Assembly: GCA_964474655.1 (NCBI GenBank) | Contig: CAYYTU010000112.1 | Coordinates: 1 to 7,554, forward strand | Direction: 5' to 3' | DNA from: CAYYTU01 sp964474655 | GTDB taxonomy: Bacteria; Chloroflexota; Anaerolineae; B4-G1 | Length of the DNA stretch: 7,554 nucleotides | Shown: piece after piece, positions 1-6,259 of the stretch | Numbering within the stretch: position 1 is the first letter of the stretch | Layout: each line of letters starts with the position of its first letter | Position numbers and translations under genes: made by a program | Notes under the pieces: model-generated | Database searches by the model: none | Seen by the model: only the letters and a program-made list of their open reading frames with translations | Told to the model about the DNA's origin: nothing

Positions 1-505
1 TCTGCGCTCTCTGCGTTCTCGGCGGTTATATCGACCGCTACCTGAACGGTTACACGTTAAATTAACCGCCACCCATCGTTATGGGCCGGTTTCCTGATAT
101 GCTTGTTGGGAAGAACCACACGATGAACCTCTGATTCTGGTTTACCATCTTCCTACGGGGTGGTCTCCACGCTCAACCTACAAGCGGCGGTTCTGGACCG
201 AACCCCTATTTAGCGACTGCAAAGAGGGTGGGTTTCGCCTTTCGACTTCTCACTTGAGGCACGCTGAACGGCTCAGCTGCCTGCTCCTGGCAGTCTCTGT
301 TGCTTACATATGGATGGTCTGCTTGGGAGTGAGAGCCATCCACAAAGGAGTCGCTGATTTAGTGGATCGATCCAATCGTAGGACGTTGAGCATCTTCAAA
401 ACCGGCTGGCGCTGGTTCAGGCGCCAGATTAAGCTGGGTCATACGATCCTCTTATATTTGAAATTGCCTGGCGACTTCGAGCTACCGGCTTTGAAGTACC
501 TCTGA
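1..505 (+). pseudogene. 3' part of an IS4-family DDE transposase gene, interrupted by a stop codon
   Basis: This is the C-terminal part of a DDE transposase, which cuts and joins insertion sequence ends. Reading the frame that ends at the TGA 503-505, the stretch 179-223 encodes Y-K-R-R-F-W-T-E followed by P-L-F-S-D-C-K. This is exactly the Y-(2)-R-(3)-E-(6)-K signature of the IS4 family, and its Glu (codon 200-202) is the third catalytic acid. After it come G-G-F-R-L and the usual hydrophobic C-terminal helix (L-L-L-A-V-S-V-A-Y-I-W). The same frame is open before this but has a TGA at 95-97, upstream of the signature, and the text on both sides of that stop still looks like transposase. The first two catalytic acids lie left of the window. 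A TTG at 254 could open an 83-codon frame, but this would lack the catalytic Glu, so it is not a real start. The family call is firm. That the gene is dead rests on the one internal stop, and positions 1-60 are less certainly coding. Confidence 0.8.
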
Positions 506-577
506 CTTGTGTAGGGTAGCGAATCGACTCCTTTGAATCAGACAATAACAATCGGTTCTATCGAAACAGTAAGATCT
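506..577. other. Short convergent intergenic spacer; right end of the insertion sequence probably lies here
   Basis: These 72 bases separate the stop of the plus-strand transposase remnant from the stop of the minus-strand DUF499 gene. They are AT-richer than the operon. The right terminal inverted repeat of the IS should fall about here, but the left end is outside the window, so it cannot be defined. I see no GC-rich hairpin with a T-run on either strand. GAATC occurs twice (521-525 and 535-539) as a direct repeat, which does not form a stem. Confidence 0.4.
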
Positions 578-3500
578 TCACTCCAACTTCAGATCCTCCG
601 ACACCTCCCCTAGCACCGTGTTCGCCGCGTCGACCATATCCTCCGGCGGGCTACCGTCCAGTGCGATGCGAATTCGGAACGCCAGGTCGTACCCCGCCGT
701 CGCCTCGACCAGCTCCCCCACCACGTCGGCCAGGTCCTGGAGTTCGTATAGCTCCAGGTCCGCCTCCGCGACGTGGGTTCCGGATGGCGGCGGTGGAGGC
801 GGGGGCGGCGGCTCGCTGGGTACGCGCAGCCTGACGTTCTGGGCGCCGGGGAGCTCGCACGGCCAGGGGCCGGAATCGACCGCCAGCTCCAGGAAGTTGA
901 CCTTGAGCGCAGCGTCAATCGCCTCCTGCACCCGCGGCCACGGCAGGGTCTTGCCGGCCTGCTTGGAGAGCCCGTTCAGCAGCGACAGGGCCGTGGTCCC
1001 GCCGTCCGTCCAGGCCTGGGGCAGGCTGGGCAGCAGCAAGTCGGCGGGCGGAATCGGCTCCGGCGGCGACCGGAGCTCGGCGTCCGGCGTCAGCAGGCCG
1101 GCCGGGATCGTCTCCTGCCAGATGCTGGCCGGCTCGGAGAGCAGCCACAACTGGCCTTGCTCCACGGTGCTGGCCACGGCCTCATCCACCACCTCACGTG
1201 GGGCGGCCGGGATGGTGACCGGCTCCTCGTACCCCTCGCGCTGGACGTGGACCACGTGCCCGTCAAAATAGTCGTAGAGGGTGTTCATCGTGACCCGCCC
1301 CTCCTCCCACAAGCCAGGCAGCGCCCTCGGGGCCAACAACGCGGGCCGGAGCGCGGAGAGCGTCGCCGCCTCCGGCAGGACGACCTCCATCGCCGGGTTC
1401 TCCAGCCATTCATCGCCCGGCCGCTCGCGCCAGAACGTGCGCGGGGGATCGTCGCTGCCGGTGGACCGGAGCCGCAGCACAAAGAGCCCCTCCTCGCAGC
1501 CCTGAACCAGGGTGTCCAGGATCGCGCGGCGGTTGAGCATCTTGGGCAAACGCGGATTCTCGGCGAAGGCGCCCACCAGGTCCTTGAGCCAACGGGCGGT
1601 CTCGCCTTCGGCCCACAGCTCGTAGGGGCCGCCGGGCAGCAGCGCCTCGGCGTTGATGGCCGTCTCCTGGATGCGGGCGCGGCGGTCGGCCTTGATGGTG
1701 GCGAAGAGCGGCCGATCCTCCACTTTGACGCGGAAGGCCTCGACGGTCTTCCGCTCCGACATGGTCACCACGATGGTGTAGGCCTGGCGGACGGCGCCGG
1801 GGATCGCTTTCCGGGCGGCACCCAGGCGGCTCAACAGGATCTCCCAGCGGATCGGGTCTTGCTCGCGCGTCTCCTGCTTCTGGAGCTGCTTGCGCACCTC
1901 CTCCCAGCCCAGGTACTTCCGCACATTCTCGCGGGCCTGGGCCAGGCCCCGGACCGAGGGGGCGACCAGTACCAGGGCGTTGTCGTTGACCCGCGGGCGA
2001 TCCGGCGTGGTGGTCTCGGTCAGGAAGCGCCGCGCCAGCTCGGCGATGTGGCCCGATTCACTGTCCGCCCGGCAGGCGGCCTTCGGGGGCAGGATGACGT
2101 AGTGGAACTCGCCGTCGTCCTTGACGTCGGCCGGGCTGTCGGGCATCATATGGACCCGGGCGCCGGCTCCCTTGGCCCCGGCGGTGAGGTTGGTGATCTG
2201 CTCAATCGTCTGGAGCAGGTGCTGCTCGATCATCTCCCGATTGACGCGGTTCTCGCAGGCGTCGTGGTGCATCTGGGTCAGGTTGGGCTTGGTCCCCAGC
2301 CGCCAGGCCGGCGGCAGTGCGGGCGCTTGGACATGCGCCTTGTCGCCGGTCGTCACGTCTTCGTCCATCACGTCCTCGTCGAGGAACCAGGAGACCTCCG
2401 TCCAGCGATGGAGCGCCTTCTCCAGCTCGATCCGATCGGGGCGCGTCTGGCCCAGCAGCACCAGCAGGTCGTGGGTGTAGGCCTTCTGGTTGATGGGCTG
2501 GGAATGCAAGAAGGTGGCGAAGACGGCCCGCTCGACCTCGCGGTGGCGCAGCATCGGGAAGTGGGCCTGAATGGTCGCCGCCTTCTCCAGCTCGCCCAGC
2601 AGGATGGCCGACCACTCCTGGCGCCGCCCCTCGTACTCCTCCCGCTCGGCTGTGCTGGTCAGCTCCCGGGCCGCCTCCGAGAGCCCGGCCTCGTCCGGGT
2701 CACTGAGAAAGACGTTCGCGCCGATCAGAGGGGCGGTGTCCCACTGCTCCGCCTCCCGCAGCGCCAGGGCGAAGGTGCGCAGCACACCGCGCGTGCGCTG
2801 GAAGCCCTCCAGGTTCGTCCACTTGGTGTAGAAGGTGTTGGTCAGATCGGGGTGGAGGGGGTAGCTCTGGAGGAAGCGATCCTCAGCCGCCTTGCCGGCC
2901 TCGGCCGTCTGCTCGTCCAGCGTCCGGATGCCCTTCAGCGCCGCGACGACGTGGGGTTTGAAGGCCTCGCGGTTCTGGAGGGACTCGGGCGTGAAGAAGC
3001 GCCGCCGCAGAACCTCGGCCACGTCCTCCTTCTGCACCGGCTGGATGCCCTCCTCGCTCTGACGGCGGAAGATGTTGTAGAGTTCCTGGGTCAGCTCCTT
3101 GCCCAGCTGATCGCTCTTGCGGGGATCGGTCGCCAGCAGCGAGGCCACCACGGCGCAGTGATTGATCTTGCCCACGGCCTGGGTGAGGTACTGGAAGAAG
3201 TTGAGCAGGCGCCCGCGCCATGTCGGGTCCAGGCCCACCTTCTCCCGGGCGTACATCAGCACCTCGTCGATCAGGATCAGCGTCGGCTTGCCGCGCTCCT
3301 CCGGGATACGCAGCAGCTCCAGCATCAGGTTCTCGGCCGGGGCGCTCTCCCGCTCGGCGGGCTGCCCCTCGGCGTGGAGCAAGCGCAGCCCATCATCCCC
3401 CGCGATCTGGTAGGCCAGCACACTCCAGGGGTGTTTGAGCCAGCGCGTCTCGCCCGCTGGGGAGCGGATTTCCATCCCTTTTTCGACGTCCAGTTTGTCG

Positions 3501-3910
3501 AAGGGCAGCACCACGACCCGGGCCTGGGGCGGACGCTGACCAATATGTTGGACGAACTCATCGACCGTCGGCAGGTCGGGCAGCGCGTCCGGCGCGTTGA
3601 CCAGGTGGTAGAGCGTGATTAAGGCGTGGGTCTTGCCGCCGCCGTAGGTCAGCTCCAGCTGGCGAATGGCCTTCGCGCTCTGCCCCGCCAGACGCTGGAC
3701 GACGTCGCGGGCCAGCTCGCGCAGGTTGTAGGTGGGGTAGGTGAGGGCGAAGAACTCGGCCGGGTCCTCGTAGATGGGCCGCTCTCCGGCCTCCATCGCC
3801 ACCTCGTAGAGATCGGCCGCGAAGGCCGAGAGCGAGAGCTCGCCGGTGCGCACGTCGTCGCGCAGCTCGACGACCTGATGCCAGGGGGTCCAGGGTAATG
3901 AGGTTGACAT
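578..3910 (-). CDS. DUF499 domain ATP-binding protein (anti-phage-island type large ATPase)
   Basis: A 1110-residue P-loop ATPase of the DUF499 family, probably cytoplasmic. Its biochemical role is not settled. In other genomes such proteins sit in anti-phage islands with a DUF1156 methylase and helicases, so a role in defence is inferred. The N-terminal third carries the ATPase core. The family-style Walker A is Y-G-G-G-K-T-H (about residues 89-95), which lacks the first Gly of the textbook P-loop. Walker B is T-L-I-L-I-D-E (about 210-216), and a sensor-like strand A-V-V-A-S-L-L-A-T-D lies near 253-262. The middle is mixed helical. Near the C-terminus a run of nine prolines (about 1034-1042) links to an acidic tail of about 68 residues. 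I chose the ATG at 3910 because GGAGG lies 8 bases before it. An ATG at 3925 would add five residues but overlaps that ribosome site. It is last in the operon, 21 bp after the TOPRIM-like gene, and clearly richer in GC than the genes before it. Confidence 0.88.
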   Translation of the reverse strand: MSTSLPWTPWHQVVELRDDVRTGELSLSAFAADLYEVAMEAGERPIYEDPAEFFALTYPTYNLRELARDVVQRLAGQSAKAIRQLELTYGGGKTHALITLYHLVNAPDALPDLPTVDEFVQHIGQRPPQARVVVLPFDKLDVEKGMEIRSPAGETRWLKHPWSVLAYQIAGDDGLRLLHAEGQPAERESAPAENLMLELLRIPEERGKPTLILIDEVLMYAREKVGLDPTWRGRLLNFFQYLTQAVGKINHCAVVASLLATDPRKSDQLGKELTQELYNIFRRQSEEGIQPVQKEDVAEVLRRRFFTPESLQNREAFKPHVVAALKGIRTLDEQTAEAGKAAEDRFLQSYPLHPDLTNTFYTKWTNLEGFQRTRGVLRTFALALREAEQWDTAPLIGANVFLSDPDEAGLSEAARELTSTAEREEYEGRRQEWSAILLGELEKAATIQAHFPMLRHREVERAVFATFLHSQPINQKAYTHDLLVLLGQTRPDRIELEKALHRWTEVSWFLDEDVMDEDVTTGDKAHVQAPALPPAWRLGTKPNLTQMHHDACENRVNREMIEQHLLQTIEQITNLTAGAKGAGARVHMMPDSPADVKDDGEFHYVILPPKAACRADSESGHIAELARRFLTETTTPDRPRVNDNALVLVAPSVRGLAQARENVRKYLGWEEVRKQLQKQETREQDPIRWEILLSRLGAARKAIPGAVRQAYTIVVTMSERKTVEAFRVKVEDRPLFATIKADRRARIQETAINAEALLPGGPYELWAEGETARWLKDLVGAFAENPRLPKMLNRRAILDTLVQGCEEGLFVLRLRSTGSDDPPRTFWRERPGDEWLENPAMEVVLPEAATLSALRPALLAPRALPGLWEEGRVTMNTLYDYFDGHVVHVQREGYEEPVTIPAAPREVVDEAVASTVEQGQLWLLSEPASIWQETIPAGLLTPDAELRSPPEPIPPADLLLPSLPQAWTDGGTTALSLLNGLSKQAGKTLPWPRVQEAIDAALKVNFLELAVDSGPWPCELPGAQNVRLRVPSEPPPPPPPPPSGTHVAEADLELYELQDLADVVGELVEATAGYDLAFRIRIALDGSPPEDMVDAANTVLGEVSEDLKLE
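785..811 (-). other. Nine consecutive proline codons in the DUF499 gene
   Basis: The minus strand reads CCG CCG CCC CCG CCT CCA CCG CCG CCA. This is a flexible linker between the main body of the DUF499 protein and its acidic C-terminal tail. Runs of this length are known to stall ribosomes and need elongation factor P. Codon choice is mixed, so the run is kept at the protein level rather than being a simple DNA repeat. Confidence 0.9.
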
Positions 3911-3917
3911 AACGAGT

Positions 3918-3923
3918 TCCTCC
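3918..3923 (-). promoter_or_regulatory. Ribosome binding site that fixes the DUF499 start
   Basis: The minus strand reads GGAGGA, with GGAGG ending 8 bases before the ATG at 3910-3908. The alternative in-frame ATG at 3925-3923 overlaps this same site and has no equally good site of its own, so the downstream ATG is preferred. Confidence 0.8.
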
Positions 3924-3931
3924 ATCGTCGA

Positions 3932-4558
3932 TCAAGGTGTCACAATCACGTTACCGTCCTCTTGCGAGGATGCGATCTGCTCGAAGGCATGACAGAGCCG
4001 GTGGAACGAGCGTGATCGTTCCGCGGCCAGGGGAATATCCAGATCTCGGGTATATCTTGCCTGATCCCGCGTTTCCTTGTAGTTGAATCTTCTCTCCAGC
4101 CATCCCTTGGCGTCCCGAGGTGCTTCAGGATCGCCAGAATATCGCTCTCCCGCGTGGATCGTTTCCAAGCTGGCCAGAAACCAACTCTCGTATTCCCGGT
4201 AGGCGCATACGACGACGACGGAGAAGGGCCAGGGGCCTCGCTCGCGAATTCGAGCGGCGACGTGGGGAGCCACCTCGCGTGGGCAATCGTCCTCCAGATC
4301 AAACAGAACCAGGACGGCTGCGCAGTCTGAGAATTGCCGATGAGCTTCGAGAACGCGGAGCAGGTTTTTCGTTCGCGGGTAAAAATCACCGCAGCTACTT
4401 AATCGCCACGGACGCCGTCCCGACGGAAACCATCCCCAGCACTGAACGTGATCCAGTAGCCGGGCCGTCAGTACCTTGGCCGCCGGGTCTTCGCCTGGCG
4501 ACGGGGGATCGGCCTCACCGTGCCCCTCGACGATCATATAGACTTTATCCCGGGGCAT
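3932..4558 (-). CDS. TOPRIM-like, DUF4276-type small protein, partner of the second ATPase
   Basis: A 208-residue protein resembling DUF4276/TOPRIM-fold proteins, which are probable metal-dependent nucleases encoded beside ABC-like ATPases. Visible marks are the first strand V-Y-M-I-V-E-G-H-G-E (residues 6-15), where Glu11 matches the TOPRIM motif-1 glutamate. A hydrophobic strand then runs into an acidic cluster V-L-F-D-L-E-D-D (84-91), in the place of the DxD motif. Then E-Y-E-S-W-F-L-A (122-129) has the E-x-E-x-W-x-L-A spacing also seen in the other small protein of this operon. There is no signal peptide or membrane helix. The frame stays open upstream to 4792 inside the neighbouring gene, but only the ATG at 4558 has a ribosome site (GGAGG, 7 bases away). 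It begins 2 bp after the stop of ATPase 2, so the two are probably made together and form a complex. The gene and its start are certain. The TOPRIM assignment is a motif-level reading, and nuclease activity is inferred. Confidence 0.72.
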   Translation of the reverse strand: MPRDKVYMIVEGHGEADPPSPGEDPAAKVLTARLLDHVQCWGWFPSGRRPWRLSSCGDFYPRTKNLLRVLEAHRQFSDCAAVLVLFDLEDDCPREVAPHVAARIRERGPWPFSVVVVCAYREYESWFLASLETIHAGERYSGDPEAPRDAKGWLERRFNYKETRDQARYTRDLDIPLAAERSRSFHRLCHAFEQIASSQEDGNVIVTP

Positions 4559-4560
4559 TG

Positions 4561-5676
4561 TTACGCCTCCGACGCGCGTTCCAGGCCCTGGGCGCGAAGT
4601 ATCTCGCCGGGAGCGAACAAGTTCTTCTGGATGATGGCTTTCTGCTCCTCGTTCACAGACCCCAGGCGCGTGATTCCCGCTTCTTTCTCCACCACCCGGA
4701 TCTGCTCCACTGCGCACATATCCAGCAGATCGGGGCTGTGGGTCGTCACGATGATCTGGCTGCGCTGCGAGGCTTTCTCTATTTCCTCCCACAACACGCC
4801 CATCGCGCCGGGATGGATCGTCAACTCCGGCTCCTCAAGGGTGATTAGGGAGCGTGGGGGACGCTGGTAGAGCGCTGTCAGCAGCGCCAAGACCCGCAAC
4901 GTGCCATCCGATTCCTGGCTGAGCTCAAAATCGGGGCCGTTCTCCGCCGCCTCGTGATGCAGATACACGACCAAGCGGGTGCCTGACTTCTCCACAGTAT
5001 AACGCTTTATGTCCCCTATGATCCGAAACAGCGCTTCGTTTAAGCCACGCCGCTGATCATAATCAAAGACGCGCAAGACGCTGGCCAGATTTTTTCCCTC
5101 TTCATCGAGCGGATAGTCGTCCAGGGGCTTCTGAGGTTCCTGCAGCAGGTTGGGGAGGATGGTATAGAAGCTCATCGCGCTCAACGTGGTGTAGACATCC
5201 TCAAAGCCCGGATGTCCGCCCAGTAGCGGTAACGTCAGGTACTTGGATTCTGAGGGAGCAGAGACATCCCGAGGCCGTCTCGTCCATCGCTTCTGCCCAT
5301 TTATAACTTGCACCTCAAACCCATCGGAGATGCCATCACGCTCGAACGTACACCTCTCCTGTTTGACGGGCCCGGCGGGGGTATCATCCAGGACAATCCT
5401 GTACTCCGCCTCCAACGTCGGCGTCTCTATCTGGAGACCGATGCCCACCTCGGAGGCGCGATCCTGCTTCTGCCAACGACGAAACGCCTCCAGCCCGCCT
5501 TGCCGCACTATGGCCGTGTCCAGGCCATACGTCATCGCGTCTTTCACCAGCTTAAGCGCTTTCAAGAAGTTGCTTTTGCCGGCACCGTTCCGGCCGACGA
5601 GCACGGTCAGGGGCTCCAGCGCGACCGTCGCCTCCTCGAAGCTACGGTAGTTCTTCAACCACACCTCTTTAATCAT
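4561..5676 (-). CDS. ABC/OLD-like AAA family ATPase (second of two)
   Basis: A 371-residue ATPase of the SMC/ABC-like AAA group (AAA_15/AAA_21 type, as in OLD, PARIS and related defence ATPases). Such proteins dimerise around ATP and control an attached or partner nuclease. All core motifs are present: N-terminal strand M-I-K-E-V-W-L-K-N-Y-R-S-F, Walker A G-R-N-G-A-G-K-S (28-35), ABC signature S-Q-E-S-D-G-T-L-R (253-261), Walker B with the family-style double Glu L-I-T-L-E-E-P-E (277-284) followed by I-H-P, and the switch T-T-H-S-P-D-L-L (311-318). It has no TOPRIM domain of its own, since it ends about 50 residues after the switch, so the nuclease is expected in trans, most likely the next gene. 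I chose the ATG at 5676, with GGAGG 6 bases away, over a GTG at 5697. Its start overlaps the stop of the previous gene by 8 bases (ATGATTAA). Confidence 0.9.
   Translation of the reverse strand: MIKEVWLKNYRSFEEATVALEPLTVLVGRNGAGKSNFLKALKLVKDAMTYGLDTAIVRQGGLEAFRRWQKQDRASEVGIGLQIETPTLEAEYRIVLDDTPAGPVKQERCTFERDGISDGFEVQVINGQKRWTRRPRDVSAPSESKYLTLPLLGGHPGFEDVYTTLSAMSFYTILPNLLQEPQKPLDDYPLDEEGKNLASVLRVFDYDQRRGLNEALFRIIGDIKRYTVEKSGTRLVVYLHHEAAENGPDFELSQESDGTLRVLALLTALYQRPPRSLITLEEPELTIHPGAMGVLWEEIEKASQRSQIIVTTHSPDLLDMCAVEQIRVVEKEAGITRLGSVNEEQKAIIQKNLFAPGEILRAQGLERASEA
4566..4570 (-). promoter_or_regulatory. Ribosome binding site for the second TOPRIM-like gene, inside the end of ATPase 2
   Basis: GGAGG on the minus strand lies in the last codons of the second ATPase gene. 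Its TAA stop (4563-4561) falls between this site and the ATG at 4558. This arrangement lets ribosomes ending on one gene restart on the next, and it rules out the longer upstream reading of the small gene. Confidence 0.78.
4895..4912. repeat. 18-nt identical stretch shared by the two ATPase genes, copy in ATPase 2
   Basis: The plus-strand sequence CGCAACGTGCCATCCGAT is the same, base for base, as at 6632-6649. It encodes S-D-G-T-L-R, the core of the ABC signature motif. Identity at silent positions between two otherwise diverged genes suggests common ancestry, though selection on the protein motif explains part of it. Confidence 0.75.
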
Positions 5677-6259
5677 CGCTCTCCTCCAACCAGTCACCTA
5701 CTTTATCCGCCAACTGCGCTACATCTTCTGGGCAGAGCTGCTTGATACGCGGGTAGCGACGCGCGGCCTCTTCGGCGAGGGCTTTGCGCCCCCCGCCCGG
5801 CGTGTTTGATAGTTCCTGCTGCTCTGCAAAGGGGGCGAAGTACATTTCTTTGGGATCACACTCCTGGCGAATATCCTCCCAAGTCCAGTCCGGGGGAAGA
5901 TCGTGCCCGGCCAATACCCACACCTCGATCTCCTGCCAGGCGTTTTCCGCGATCAGTGAGCAGTCGTGCTCCTCTCCCGCCCATCGTTCTCTATCGTCCA
6001 ATCTCTCGCGCCTATTCGGTTCACAATCACGGTCGACGCAGAGGAGAAACAGGTCGACCATACCGGCGTAGTCCTCAAGAATTTCTGTGAGGTAGTCTTT
6101 ATCCAGCGCTTGTTCAACGCCTCTCAGCAACGGTCTCTGACAAGCTTCAACTTTTGCGTTTGGCTTCTCCAAAGCATCGAACATCGCCCGAACAATGGGC
6201 TTGAGCATATATTGATCCTTGCGGAAGTCCTCTGGAATGATCAGCACCCGCGTGCTCAT
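5669..6259 (-). CDS. TOPRIM-like small acidic protein, partner of the first ATPase
   Basis: A 196-residue protein with no named family that I recognise with certainty. It looks like a diverged TOPRIM/DUF4276-type protein. Its N-terminus is a hydrophobic strand with Glu, V-L-I-I-P-E-D (5-11), followed by a helix, as in TOPRIM motif 1. L-F-L-L-C-V-D-R-D (70-78) gives a clean strand plus DxD. E-I-E-V-W-V-L-A (110-117) has the same spacing as E-Y-E-S-W-F-L-A in the other small protein. The C-terminal third is helical and charged (K-A-L-A-E-E-A-A-R-R-Y). I see no signal peptide or membrane segment. The ATG at 6259 overlaps the stop of ATPase 1 by 4 bases (ATGA), and its ribosome site lies in the Glu codons that end that gene. 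The gene is certain. A TOPRIM-type nuclease acting with ATPase 1 is inferred. It might instead be a non-catalytic regulator. Confidence 0.62.
   Translation of the reverse strand: MSTRVLIIPEDFRKDQYMLKPIVRAMFDALEKPNAKVEACQRPLLRGVEQALDKDYLTEILEDYAGMVDLFLLCVDRDCEPNRRERLDDRERWAGEEHDCSLIAENAWQEIEVWVLAGHDLPPDWTWEDIRQECDPKEMYFAPFAEQQELSNTPGGGRKALAEEAARRYPRIKQLCPEDVAQLADKVGDWLEESDD
5683..5687 (-). promoter_or_regulatory. Ribosome binding site fixing the start of ATPase 2
   Basis: GGAGG on the minus strand ends 6 bases before the ATG at 5676-5674 and lies inside the last codons of the first TOPRIM-like gene. The in-frame GTG at 5697 would lie upstream of this site, and its seven extra residues precede the conserved M-I-K-x-x-x-L-K-N start of the family. 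Confidence 0.78.

Noticed and set aside
343..535. An 11-base inverted repeat, CAAAGGAGTCG at 343-353 and its complement at 525-535, as possible IS ends
   Set aside because: The left copy lies inside the transposase coding frame, so it cannot be the left end of the element. The match stops abruptly on both sides and is probably chance.
521..577. A rho-independent terminator for the operon
   Set aside because: Only weak 3-4 bp stems can be drawn (for example GTT/AAC around 553-565), and there is no T-run on the minus strand after any of them.
773..3622. A 949-codon open frame on the plus strand antisense to the DUF499 gene
   Set aside because: Long antisense frames are expected opposite a very GC-rich gene. 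The translation is low-complexity (rich in Gly, Leu, Arg, Gln) with no domain motifs, while the opposite strand has clear Walker motifs.
4559..4792. An N-terminal extension of the second TOPRIM-like gene, adding 78 residues
   Set aside because: It lies wholly inside the end of ATPase 2 in another frame, reads as non-protein-like sequence, and the ATG at 4558 has its own GGAGG and starts directly at the family's first strand.
4120..4870. Plus-strand open frames of 116 and 242 codons over the ATPase 2 / TOPRIM-like junction
   Set aside because: They are antisense to well-supported genes, Arg/Pro-rich and without motifs, and have no convincing ribosome sites.
5677..5697. A GTG start for ATPase 2, seven residues upstream
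   Set aside because: There is no ribosome site in front of it, and GGAGG lies between it and the ATG at 5676, which begins the conserved N-terminal strand.
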